A stretch of DNA of 64,000 nucleotides from Brasilonema angustatum HA4187-MV1. GTDB taxonomy: Bacteria; Cyanobacteriota; Cyanobacteriia; Cyanobacteriales; Nostocaceae. A model generated the notes under the pieces. It made no database searches, had not been told where the DNA came from, and worked only from the letters and a program-made list of their open reading frames with translations. Made by a program: the position numbers and the translations under genes. Positions 36,638 to 47,400 of the stretch are shown piece by piece (within the stretch, counting starts at the first letter, position 1; each line of letters begins with the position of its first letter). The stretch covers positions 162,031-226,030 of the forward strand of contig JAHHGV010000004.1 of NCBI GenBank assembly GCA_019359695.1, given 5' to 3'.

Positions 36638-37837
36638 ATGGCGCAGATTGTGATTGTGGGTGCAGGTCCGACTGGTGCTACGCTTGCTTTACAGCTTGTA
36701 AAACGCGGTATTGCAGTGACATTGATTGAGGCGGCGAAGGATTTCCATCGAGTGTTTCGCGGTGAAGGGTTAATGCCGAGTGGGTTGGATGCACTTAAGC
36801 AAATGGGATTATCGGGGATTGTGGAACGTATTCCTCATAGACCACTCGACGCATGGGAGTTCATCATAGGCAAAAAGCAGTTGTTTCGAGTTGAGGAACC
36901 AATGGGGGCAGATCAACCTTGTACGTTGGTGTCGCAACCGCCATTGCTCGAAGCTATGATTACGGAAGCTCAGGCTTATCCTAACTTTGAATTTATACAA
37001 GGTTTTGCTGTAAAGGATTTACTGTGGATTAATAATCGCGTTGCGGGTGTGAAACTGGGCAATGGACGTGAAATTTGGGCCGAACTCGTGATTGGGACAG
37101 ACGGTCGAAACTCGGTTATCCGACAACGGGCAGGGTTGCAATTGGTACGTCAGCCAAAGGATGTGGATATTCTCTGGTTCAAACTTGCTGCCAGTCCTAG
37201 GTTTACAGGAGATAATGTGTTTAATTTAATCCTTAGTGGCGATCGCGTATTCACCATCTTTCACGGAGCAGAGGAAGGAAAACTGCATCTAGCTTGGGTA
37301 ATATCTGCAGACGAAAAAACCGATCGCAAACAAGCAGACTGGGCAGAAATTTTTGCATCGCTATCACCCTCATGGATGGCAGAGCATTTCCGTAGCTATG
37401 CAGACACCATCGAAACTCCGATTAAGCTATCAGTTGTAGTTGGTCGTTGTCCATCCTGGTACGCGCCAGGAGTGTTGCTTCTGGGTGATGCTGCACACCC
37501 AATGTCTCCTATTCGCGCTCAAGGAATCAACGTCGCATTGCGTGATGTCATTGTCGCTGCTAATCACCTTGTACCACTGTTTGACGCACAAGCTGGACAC
37601 GAAGAGATTGACGCAGCACTATCGCGCATTCAAGCGGAACGTGAGCCAGAAATTATCCGCGCCCAACAACTCCAGACAGAGGAAGCAGCACAAGGCGAAC
37701 TACTACGAAAAAATGCACTGATACGTTGGCTATTGATTCAACTTGCTCCCTTACTTCGTCAAACAATTCGCCACTCTTGGCTGAAGCGACAGTACGAAAT
37801 GCGTCAGGGTATAACGCAGGTGCACTTGAGTGTCTGA
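36638..37837 (+). CDS. FAD-dependent monooxygenase
   Basis: A class A flavin monooxygenase-type protein of 399 residues. The N-terminal dinucleotide fold shows IVGAGPTGATLALQLVKRG and the ribose-binding Glu in TLIEA; the second FAD motif is LLLGDAAHPMSPIRAQGIN, and a DG-type motif is present in VIGTDGRNSVIR. The hydroxylated substrate is unknown. The ATG is preceded by AGGGGAT. Separated by 135 bases of repeat DNA from the sugar permeases, and convergent with the ArsR-type repressor. Confidence 0.87.
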   Translation: MAQIVIVGAGPTGATLALQLVKRGIAVTLIEAAKDFHRVFRGEGLMPSGLDALKQMGLSGIVERIPHRPLDAWEFIIGKKQLFRVEEPMGADQPCTLVSQPPLLEAMITEAQAYPNFEFIQGFAVKDLLWINNRVAGVKLGNGREIWAELVIGTDGRNSVIRQRAGLQLVRQPKDVDILWFKLAASPRFTGDNVFNLILSGDRVFTIFHGAEEGKLHLAWVISADEKTDRKQADWAEIFASLSPSWMAEHFRSYADTIETPIKLSVVVGRCPSWYAPGVLLLGDAAHPMSPIRAQGINVALRDVIVAANHLVPLFDAQAGHEEIDAALSRIQAEREPEIIRAQQLQTEEAAQGELLRKNALIRWLLIQLAPLLRQTIRHSWLKRQYEMRQGITQVHLSV

Positions 37838-37876
37838 AACTCGATGAGTTGGCAAAAAGTTTCGCGCCATGATTTT

Positions 37877-38290
37877 TCACTCCTGTTGATCTAAATGTTC
37901 AGCAACAGCTTGATAAAGATGCAAAACATGACTGTCATGTAAGCGGTAGAATACATTACGACCTTGCTTGCGGTAACTAACCAAACGCATCGCCCGTAAG
38001 TTTCTCAGTTGATGGGAAACAGCAGATTCACTCATATTTAATACTGCTGCCAAATCACTCACACAAAGTTCTTCTTGAGCTAACAGTGAAAGAATACGCA
38101 AACGATTAGCATCGCCTAAAAAGCCAAAAAATTCTGCCATGCGCTGGGCTTTCTCACTGTTGAGAAGCTCATGTGACGCAGGTTGGACGTTATCACCCTC
38201 TACTTGACTGGATATTTGATTGTACTCACTAGTTTCCTTTTGGGAAAGAGAATGAGTGATATTGTCAGCAAAAGTGTCTCTAGTTGACAT
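37877..38290 (-). CDS. ArsR/SmtB-type metal-responsive repressor
   Basis: A 137-residue winged-helix repressor: the recognition helix lies in [17 protein letters not shown] and the wing in [14 protein letters not shown]. The alpha5 segment [18 protein letters not shown] retains Asp, His and His at the positions of the SmtB/ZiaR zinc site; the fourth ligand is Gln rather than Glu. The alpha3 site is incomplete (ELCVSDL, one Cys). Zinc sensing is therefore likely but less certain than for canonical SmtB. It is divergent from two tiny membrane-protein genes, its probable targets. Confidence 0.85.
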   Translation of the reverse strand: MSTRDTFADNITHSLSQKETSEYNQISSQVEGDNVQPASHELLNSEKAQRMAEFFGFLGDANRLRILSLLAQEELCVSDLAAVLNMSESAVSHQLRNLRAMRLVSYRKQGRNVFYRLHDSHVLHLYQAVAEHLDQQE

Positions 38291-38414
38291 AATATTAATG
38301 TAGAAAATTTATAGTTATTTTTTAAGAAAAAATAAATCTTACATACTCAAAATACTTTCATTGATTTGTATAAACAACATATGCTTTTCTCGAACATTGG
38401 TTGTCCTCTACTTT

Positions 38415-38528
38415 ATGGATAAAACCAATTTAGCGAATGATAGCGTTTTGAATATCGTCTTGTCAGGTGCGTTGGCAGTAGGCATGATTCTCACTAGCTT
38501 AATTCAAGGATATCGCGGTAACTCATGA
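38415..38528 (+). CDS. Tiny membrane protein (37 aa) divergent from the ArsR-type gene
   Basis: ATG at 38415 opens a 37-codon frame, MDKTNLANDSVLNIVLSGAL and a short tail, with one hydrophobic helix. Its stop overlaps the start of the next small gene (ATGA at 38525-38528), a typical sign of coupled translation. No family is recognised. Confidence 0.5.
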   Translation: MDKTNLANDSVLNIVLSGALAVGMILTSLIQGYRGNS

Positions 38529-38719
38529 GCGTGCTATTTCGCGAGATTCTCGCTCGTTTGGTGTTGCTATGTGTGATTGTCGGTTCCATAAGCAGTATCG
38601 TTGGCATCTTTGTATCAGGTCTTTTCAACTTTGCTTCCGATCCTAGTATCGTTATTGTTCAATTTGTGGTATATTTTTTTGTTTTTGCCTGGGTCAAGTT
38701 GAAAACAAAAGCTGCGTAA
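38525..38719 (+). CDS. Small membrane protein (64 aa)
   Basis: Two hydrophobic segments (LARLVLLCVIVGSISSIVGI and IVIVQFVVYFFVFAWV) separated by a short loop, with a basic C-terminus. It is coupled to the 37-residue frame by an ATGA overlap. The pair faces the SmtB-like repressor across a 124-base gap, suggesting metal-linked expression; the function is unknown. Confidence 0.5.
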   Translation: MSVLFREILARLVLLCVIVGSISSIVGIFVSGLFNFASDPSIVIVQFVVYFFVFAWVKLKTKAA

Positions 38720-38795
38720 ATTTTTTTTCTGCAAGGACTTGCAAAATTAATATAACTTTGCTACATTAATTAATCGTGGGAATTATAAATTCCAC

Positions 38796-38868
<73 letters not shown>

Positions 38869-39089
38869 TAATAACCAAAACCCCTAATAGCGAAAGCTTT
38901 TGCAAGTAGACTGTTTATCAGAAAACCCTATTTCAGCTATTTTTTCTGGTCTACAGAGAGTGTAAAAAATGCCGCATTAGATATTTTTGGATGAAGTTGG
39001 ACAAATTATTGGGGTAAAGTTGGGGTAAATCAAGCCTTCTGCTGGGCGTCTACAAGTCGGGAAACTCTAGCCGAGCACTAGCTCCCCTT
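38869..39089. other. Region after tRNA-Phe, no intact gene
   Basis: It holds a GGGGTAAAGTTGGGGTAAA direct repeat (39011-39029) and copy B of the 39-bp repeat (39052-39090). Such positions are common integration sites, but no integrase frame or copy of the tRNA 3' end was found here. Confidence 0.4.
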
Positions 39090-39211
39090 ATACCGTTTCA
39101 CTTTAAGGTTGATACAAATGGGGAGCACCCGAGCACCCGAACAGGGAGCAGGGGGCAGGGGGAAAGAATTAGAAACCAATCATTTGTATCAGGCATATCG
39201 TGAAATGGTAT
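39090..39211. mobile_element. MITE-like element, ATACCGTTTCAC family, copy 1
   Basis: The left end ATACCGTTTCACTTTAAGG and the right end (GTGAAATGGTAT, inverted) bracket 122 bases without coding potential; an inner inverted pair TTGATACAAAT/ATTTGTATCA is also present. A second copy with the same ends and similar interior lies at 51026-51150. Confidence 0.75.
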
Positions 39212-39354
39212 TACACCCGCCCCGATAGCGTAGTGTGACGTTAGGCATAGGGGCTTCGGTGATTCAATTCGTCACGGATTTATGAAATGCTTTACTTAGC
39301 ATTTGTTAAGGTAAAAAAATCAGTGGTACAAAAGTCAGTTAATAGGTAGAGGTT

Positions 39355-41394
39355 GTGAAAATTCTGCTGGTAGAGGACGATCTCCCAACGGCAGCAGTAC
39401 TGTGTGAGGTTCTCACGGCTCAGTACTATACGGTTGAACTGGCAACGGATGGTCAAGATGGGTTGGCATTAGCAACATCATCGAACTTTGACTTGATCTT
39501 GTTGGATCTGCTGATTCCCAAACTCGATGGTATTAGTCTTTGCCGTCAACTTCGCATTCAGGGAGTTCAAAAGCCGATTCTCTTACTCACTGCTAAAGAT
39601 CAGAGTGCCGACGTAGTCAAGGGATTAGATGCAGGCGCAGACGATTATCTCACTAAACCCTACAAGTTGTCTGAGTTGCTGGCACGGATGCGGGCGTTGC
39701 TGCGTAGAGGACAGACCGAGCTAGCGCCAACTGTACTGATGTGGGAGAATCTTTGCATCAACCCTGTGTCGGCAGAAGTGACTTACAAAGGGCAACTTAT
39801 ATCTCTAACCCCCAAAGAATATAGCCTGTTGGGGCTGTTCCTGCGTAATCCACAGCGTGTCTTTAGCCGCAGTGACATCATTGATCGCCTCTGGTCAATG
39901 GATGCCATACCTAGCGAAGGAACTGTGACTAATCTGATTAAAGACTTGCGGCACAAGCTAAAGGCTCAGGGAATGTCCGCCGAGGTACTAGAAACCGTCT
40001 ATGGCTTGGGCTATCGACTTAAGACTCCACCGAAAACTGAGGAAACAAAGGGTGTGTTGTTTGGTGAACAGGACGAACAGACACACAGACTTGCACAGAC
40101 AGGGAAAAGAAAACGTCAAACAAATCTTGCTTCAGTCAACAAAGTAATAGAACGTTACAAAGATACGTTTGCCCAACGGGTAACTTTGCTAGAGCAAGTA
40201 GAACAAGCTTTGCGCTTAGGGAAATTGCAGATCGAACTCCGGTACCATGCGAGCAACGAAGCACACAAGCTAGCAGGCACACTGGGATCGTTTGGCTACG
40301 AGATGGGATCAAAGTTAGCGCGGGCGATTGAACATTTCCTTATGGGCGACAAGCCTTTAGCGCCAACGCAAGCCCCTCAACTCTCAAGACTCTTGAGTGA
40401 ACTCAAAGGGACGCTTAGTAAACCTCCTACACCACCAACTATCGAACAGTTTGAGCCAACTCAGATTCCTCTGGTGCTCGTTATCGATGATGAATCTTTG
40501 AGCAATCAACTGAAAACCGAAGCTATGAGTTGGGGAGTGCGGATTGAAGTTGCTAGCAATTGGGCGATCGCTCTGGCAGTGATTTCTCAATCTCCCCAAG
40601 CTGTTTTGCTTAATCTCAATGGACAAGATCCGATAGAAAAGGGCTTAACCTTGCTGCAAAAACTCAAGGAACAGCTTCCCACGACACCAATTTTGGTGAT
40701 AGGTGAGCAAGACAATCTGACACACAGAGTTGCTGTTTCTCGTTTGGGGGTACAACGATTTTTACACAAGCCAGTGAGCACAGCTGAAATATTTGAAGCG
40801 ATACGCGTTTGCGATAGACGAAGTCGTGCCGTTAGCGTAGCGTGTCCGCAGGACATAGGCATAGCGCCCCCTATGCCTAACGGCACGCTTGGGCTATCGG
40901 GGCTAGCGTCAAGCCTGAGCGCAAAGCGCACGCTGCGCGAACGGCTTATCGCTCAAGTTCTGCCCAAATCTCAAGCTTCCGAAGCCAAAGTGATGATTTT
41001 AGATGACGATCCAATAGCACTGGAGCTATTAAGCAATCTGCTGCAACCTTGGGGGCTGAGGGTGAAGACTTTGCAAGATCCCCAACAGTTTTGGGAGGTA
41101 TTAACTACCACAACGCCTGACTTACTCGTAATCGATTTGGAAATGCCAACATACAGTGGTGTTGATTTGTGCCGCGTAGTGCGACAAGATCCTAAGTGGG
41201 GAAATTTGCCGATTTTGGTGGTTACTGCTCATACAGACTTAGAATCGATTCAGCAGGTATTTGCGGCGGGAGCCGATGATTTTATCGGTAAGCCCGTAGT
41301 GGGACCAGAATTAGTCACCCGTGTTATCAGTCGCATTGATCGCTCCCGCTTACAGCAAGAACTAAAAATCTTAAAGCGGAGAATTGGAACTTAA
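39355..41394 (+). CDS. Multidomain response regulator (REC-wHTH-Hpt-REC-REC)
   Basis: Starts at GTG with AGAGG upstream. Order: an OmpR-type receiver (1-115; LLVEDD, phosphoacceptor in LILLDLLIP, KPY Lys), a winged-helix DNA-binding domain (about 128-222; TPKEYSLLGLFLRN and TVYGLGYRLK), an Hpt domain (about 255-350; NEAHKLAGTLGSFG), a middle receiver (about 370-480) whose phosphoacceptor position reads VLLNLNG (Asn for Asp), and a C-terminal receiver (about 545-660; VMILDDD, LLVIDLEMP) that looks intact. Residues about 483-532 derive from a palindromic repeat read in frame. The following gene encodes a hybrid kinase, so both belong to one phosphorelay, as an inference. Confidence 0.88.
   Translation: MKILLVEDDLPTAAVLCEVLTAQYYTVELATDGQDGLALATSSNFDLILLDLLIPKLDGISLCRQLRIQGVQKPILLLTAKDQSADVVKGLDAGADDYLTKPYKLSELLARMRALLRRGQTELAPTVLMWENLCINPVSAEVTYKGQLISLTPKEYSLLGLFLRNPQRVFSRSDIIDRLWSMDAIPSEGTVTNLIKDLRHKLKAQGMSAEVLETVYGLGYRLKTPPKTEETKGVLFGEQDEQTHRLAQTGKRKRQTNLASVNKVIERYKDTFAQRVTLLEQVEQALRLGKLQIELRYHASNEAHKLAGTLGSFGYEMGSKLARAIEHFLMGDKPLAPTQAPQLSRLLSELKGTLSKPPTPPTIEQFEPTQIPLVLVIDDESLSNQLKTEAMSWGVRIEVASNWAIALAVISQSPQAVLLNLNGQDPIEKGLTLLQKLKEQLPTTPILVIGEQDNLTHRVAVSRLGVQRFLHKPVSTAEIFEAIRVCDRRSRAVSVACPQDIGIAPPMPNGTLGLSGLASSLSAKRTLRERLIAQVLPKSQASEAKVMILDDDPIALELLSNLLQPWGLRVKTLQDPQQFWEVLTTTTPDLLVIDLEMPTYSGVDLCRVVRQDPKWGNLPILVVTAHTDLESIQQVFAAGADDFIGKPVVGPELVTRVISRIDRSRLQQELKILKRRIGT
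40801..40950. repeat. Palindromic repeat cluster read in frame between two receivers
   Basis: CGTGCCGTTAG (40825-40835) pairs with CTAACGGCACG (40877-40887), and inside it AGGCATAG pairs with CTATGCCT. Further on, GCGCACGCTGCGCGAACGG matches other family members. The reading frame stays open, adding about 45 linker residues. Confidence 0.75.
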
Positions 41395-41449
41395 ACCAAA
41401 CAATTCGTCATTCCTAATTGATTCAAATATCAGAGCCACCTAACTTAAG

Positions 41450-44400
41450 TTGATGATTACCATCCGAGGCTACCAACTGCTTACCCAAATCTACGAAAGT
41501 GTTAATTCTTTGGTGTATCGAGGTATCCGAGAGTCAGGTAATCAACCTGTTATTCTCAAAGTTCTCAAAGATGACTATCCCACACCATCTGAGTTAACTC
41601 GATATAAGCAGGAATATGAAATGACTCGGAATCTCAATTTAGATGGAGTGGTTAAGGCTTATGGCTTAGAACCGATAGAAAGAACTCTAGTCATCATCTT
41701 TGAGGATTTTGGTGCAACATCCTTAACTCTATTAAAGGAGGTAGGAGGGAGTTTTTGCCTTTCCGCAATTTTTTCTTTACTAGAATTTCTCAAGCTTGCC
41801 ATCAAGATAGCTGAGATTTTGGGTACGATTCATACTGCCAATGTTATCCACAAAGATCTCAACCCCTCGAATATCGTCCTCAACCCGGTAACTGGACAAC
41901 TCAAAATCATTGACTTTGGTATTTCCACTCTCATTACCCGCTCTAATCCGACTCTTAAAAATCCCAATGTTTTAGAAGGCACTCTAGCATACATATCGCC
42001 CGAGCAGACGGGACGAATGAACCGAAGTCTTGATTACCGTACAGATTTTTACTCTCTCGGTGTTACCTTTTACGAACTGCTGACAGGAAAACTACCGTTT
42101 GAAAAGAATGATGCTCTAGAGTTAGTACATTGTCATATCGCTCAACACCCCATTCCACCCCATCAGCTTGTAGAGGGTAAAAGCGGTACAGCCATTCCCA
42201 AGACAGTTTCAGATATTGTGATGAAATTGATGGGGAAAACAGCAGAAGAACGATACCAAAGTGCTTGGGGACTAAAAGCTGATTTAGAAAAATGCCTTCA
42301 GCAGTTACAGACAACTGGCAAAATTGAACCGTTTTCTCTCGGTTCGACTGATATTTCTGACAAGTTTCAAATACCCCAAAAAGTTTATGGACGTGACGCG
42401 GAAGTTGAAACTTTACTGGTGGCGTTTGAGCGAGTCGCAGGGGGAGGAGAAAAAGAAAACCTGCAATCACCAGTCATCAATCACCAGTCACCAATTCAAG
42501 GGTTAAAATCCAAAATTGAGATGATGTTGGTGACGGGTTATTCTGGTGTTGGAAAATCAGCTTTAGTACAGGAGATTTATAAACCCATTACTGAAAAACG
42601 CGGTTATTTCCTAACTGGTAAATTTGACCAGTTTAAGCGAAATATCCCTTACTCAGCCATTGTAAGCGCGTTCGCCGGATTAATACAGCAACTGTTAACT
42701 GAAACTGAAGTGCAGCTTGAGCAATGGCGAGAAAAACTTCGACTTGCTTTGGGTTCTAATGGTCAAGTCATTATTGATGTCCTTCCGGAAGTGGAACTGA
42801 TTGTTGGTAAACAGCCATCTGTGTTAGAGTTAGGCGCTGCTGAGTCGCAAAATCGCTTTAATCTGGTTTTTCAAAACTTTATCCAGACATTTTGTCTAAA
42901 AGAGCATCCTTTAGTGATCTTTTTGGATGATTTGCAGTGGGCTGACTCCGCCAGCCTCAAGTTGATAGATCTGATGATGACAGATGCAGATACACAATAT
43001 CTGTTTCTGATTGGAGCGTATCGAGATAATGAAGTCAACTGCACTCATCCATTGATGATGACTCTTGATAGGTTGCGTAATATTGGAGCGACTGTCAATT
43101 TTATTACCTTAGCTCCTTTACAAAGTGAGTCTATCAGTCAATTAATTGCTGATACATTGCACGCAGACATGCCATCAGTCAGCCAGTTGGCATCCCTTAT
43201 AGTGCGTAAAACTGACGGCAATCCTTTCTTCGTTAATCAATTTTTGAAAACACTGCACGCGGACAATCTCCTTACCTTTGATTTTGAACGCAATGCTTGG
43301 CAATGGAACTTAGCTCAAATTCAGGCAACGAATATCACTGACAATGTGGTGGAGTTGATGATTGGTGAGTTAAAGAAATTGCCGGAATCCACACAGCACA
43401 TTTTGCGTTTAGCAGCTTGTGTTGGTGCTGAATTTGACTTAAAAACCCTTTCTATTATTTGTGAAAAATCTCAGGGCGAAATTTTTTCTGACTTAATGAC
43501 AGCAGTTCAATCCGGATTAATCTTATGTATATCTGAGTTAGATACGAACCTATTCATTCAAAATTATAAATTTTTACATGACCGAGTACAACAAGCAGCT
43601 TATGCTTTGATAGATGATAAGCAAAAAAAAAATATTCACCTAGAAATCGGTCGCCTATTGTTACAGAATATCTCAGTCGATGCTTTATTCGATGGGTTAT
43701 TTGACATTGTTGATCATTTTAATCTTGGGGTTGAATTAGTCACCTATCAACAGGAGCGAAATGAAATCGCCAAACTCAATTTGATGGCGGGTCAGAAAGC
43801 CAAAGTAGGAACAGCTTATGGGGCAGCAGTCGAGTATTTGAATGTCGGGCTAAAACTCTTGAGTGCAGATAGTTGGCACAAAGAGTATGACCTAACCTTA
43901 GCTTTGTACGAAGAAGCAGCAGAGGCGGCGTACCTCAACGGAGACTTTATCACGATGGAGCCATTGGCTCTAGTTGTGTTAAACAATGCCAAAACAGTGC
44001 TGGACAAAGTAAAAGTTTATGATGACAAAATCCAAGCATATGTGTCACAGGGCAACCTCAAAGAAGCCATTAATATTGGACTGCAAGTGCTAAATTTGTT
44101 AGGAGTGATATTACCAGAAGAACCGAGCCAGTTAGATATTCAAAAAGGATTGGAGGAAACAGCTTCACTTTTGAATGGGCAGGAAATTGAAGACTTAATT
44201 AGCTTGCCAAAGATGACCGAACCTGAAAAGCTAGCAGCGATGCTTGTCCTATCAAGTATAGCATCAGCTTCATTTATAACGAGTCCCAATCTTTTTTTAC
44301 TGATCGCATTATCAAAAATTAATCTATCTATTACATATGGCAATATAGAATTATCAGCATTTGCTTATGGTCAATACACAGTAGTTCTGTGTGGAATACT

Positions 44401-47400
44401 CCAAGACTATGAGTCAGCTTATAAATTTGGCAAACTTTCTTTAGTTTTGGGAGAACAGTTAAATGCTCAGAAAGAAAAAGCTAAAATCTGTCTGGGATTT
44501 GGTGCTCACTCAATGCACTGGAAGGAGCATGTCAAGGAAACAATATCAGTTTTGATTGAGGGCTATCAAGGCGGAGTTGAAATTGGGGACTTTGAATATG
44601 CTGGCTATTGCGCCTGTTATGTGTGCGAACATTTATATTTTCTCGGTCACGAACTTACACAGTTAGAACAAGAGATAGCCATTTATAGTAAAGCGATCGC
44701 TCGAATCAAACAAGAAGCATCTTTTCATTGGACAGCCATCTTTCGACAAGCAGTTCTCAATTTGTTGGGTAAAGCTGAAAATCCCATCCGCTTATTTGGT
44801 AATGCCTATAACGAAGAGCAAAGCCTACCACTTGCTATCAAAGTCAATAACAGAATAGAACTTTTATTTTTTTACTTAAATAAACTTATATTGTGTTATT
44901 TATTTGGTGACACTCAACAAGCCGTCCAAAATGGAGTACTCGCTAAACAGTATCTAGAAGGATTCGCTACAATGCTAGTTACTGGTTTACTGCATTTCTA
45001 TGATTCTTTGGCACATTTGAGTGCATTTGTCGAGGCTTCAAGCTCCGAAAAAGAAACTTATCTCAATCGAGTGAATATAAACCAAGAGAAGATGCAGAAA
45101 TGGGCATATCATGCTCCGATGAATTATCTGCATAAATTTTATTTAGTCGAGGCAGAGAAAGCACGAGTTTTAGGTCAATATTTTGAAGCCGAGGAGTTTT
45201 ACGAACAAGCGATTCAAGGAGCAAGAGAAAATGAATATGTCCAGGAAGAAGCCTTAGCTTATGAATTAGCTGCTAAGTTTTATTTAGGGCGTGGTAGATT
45301 GAAGTTTGCCCAAACTTATATGCAAGAAGCTCATTACACCTACACACGCTGGGGAGCAACAGCAAAGGTCAAAGATTTAGAAAAACACTACCCCCAATTT
45401 TTTCCCAAAACAAGTTCCCACGGCATTAAGCCTTACACCTCTAATGCAATTTTCAGCACCGATTCAAAAACATCTAGTGAACTCGATTTAAGCAGCGTTC
45501 TCAAAGCCTCACAAGCCCTGTCAAGTGAAATTGTGCTAACTACCCTGTTAGAAAAAATGATGAAAATTGTCCTGGAAAATGCAGGGGCACAGAAAGGTTA
45601 CCTTATTTTACAATCGCAGATTGAACCAGGGAACAAGAATGGGCAATGGGTAATTGAGGCATCAGGAACAGTTGATAATAATGAATTCAAGATTTTACCA
45701 TCCATCCCGCTTGAAACTGTTGGTGGCAGCAGTCATACCCCAATGGTGTGTGATGCGATCGTCAATTACGTTATCCGTACCCAAGAAAGTATTGTTTTGA
45801 ATGATGCTTTTCGTGAAGGCAATTTCATTCGTACTTCTTACATTGTTAAACAGCAACCGAAATCAATTTTGTGTGCGCCTCTGCTCAATCAAGGCAAACT
45901 GGTAGGTATTTTGTACCTGGAAAATAATCTGACAACTGAGGCTTTTACGCCAGACAGATTGGAAGTCTTGAAACTGTTATCTTCGCAGGCAGCAATTTCG
46001 ATAGAAAATGCCAAGCTTTATGCTCAAGTGCGTGAAAATGAGAGGAGGCTGTCTCAATTTTTAGAGGCAATACCCATAGGTATCGGAGTGCTGGATGCTC
46101 AAGGTAGATCGTGCTATGCTAACCGAACGGCTGTGGAGTTAATGGGTAAAGGAGTTGTGCCGTCAGCTACAGCCGAACAATTGGGAGAAGTTTATCAACT
46201 TTATGTTGCGCAAACTTCTAAGCAATACCCGAGTGATCAACTACCAATCATGCGGGCGTTGAGCGGTAATCAGGCGATCGCGGATGATATAGAAATTCAC
46301 CAAAAAGATAGGATTATTCCCGTGGAAAGTCGAGGAACACCCGTCTTTGATGAAAAGGGTAATATTGCGTATGCGATTACCACGTTTCAAGATATCACAG
46401 AACGCAAACAAGCTCAGCAGATTTTAACTGACTACAATCGTACTTTAGAAAAGCAAGTTGCTCAAAGGACAGCCGCTTTACAAGAGAGTGAAGAGCGGTT
46501 TCGCCATGCGTTTCATGATGCTCCCATTGGTATGGCGCTGCTGGGATTGAATCATCGCTGGCTGCAAATTAATCCGATGCTAGGTGAAATGCTTGGCTGC
46601 TCTGAATCAGAGTTACTAAGCGTGAACGCTTTTGAGTTCATTCACCCGGAAGATGTTCATCAACTTCAGGATTGCATCAAGCAAGTTTTGAGCAATGAAA
46701 ACCGCAATGCTCAAGTAGAGTTGCGCTACTTGTGCCAGGGAGGACGGATCGCTTGGGGATTAACGAGCCTGTCATTGGTACGAGATTCTTACTACAAGTC
46801 TTTATATTACGTCACACAGATCCAAGATATCAGCGAACAGCGGGCTATTGAGCAGATGAAAAATGAATTCATTTCCGTCGTTAGCCATGAACTTCGCACC
46901 CCGCTCACCGCAATCCGAGGATTTTTAGGGCTGCTCAATACTGGTATGTACGACAACAAACCCGAAAAAGCCAAACGGATGCTCCAGCAAGCTTTGACAA
47001 ACAGCGATCGCCTTGTGCGTCTGGTTAATGACATCCTTGATTTAGAACGCTTATCTTCGGGGCGAGTACAGCTTACAAAGGAAGTTTGTCAAGCAGAAGA
47101 TTTAATGCAACGATCCGTCGAAGGGGTACAGTCAATCGCTCTTGGAGCTGCGATTACACTCTTGATTACTCCCACCAACGCTTGCGTATGGGCTTCGCCC
47201 GACTCAATCATCCAAATGCTGACCAATTTGTTGAGCAATGCCATCAAGTTCTCTGCCCCTAACTCGGTTATTACCCTGTCTGCCCAACCTCAGTTCAACT
47301 CAGTTCTGTTTGAAGTCAAAGACCAAGGCAGAGGCATTCCCGCCGACAAGCTAGAAACGATTTTTGAACGCTTCCAACAGGTTGACGTTTCCGATTCTCG

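Noticed and set aside
38291-38414. SmtB-type operator between the repressor and the small membrane genes
   Set aside because: No clear 12-2-12 inverted repeat could be found by eye.
38869-39354. Genomic island integrated at tRNA-Phe
   Set aside because: No integrase and no repeated tRNA 3' end seen in the window; only repeats and a MITE.
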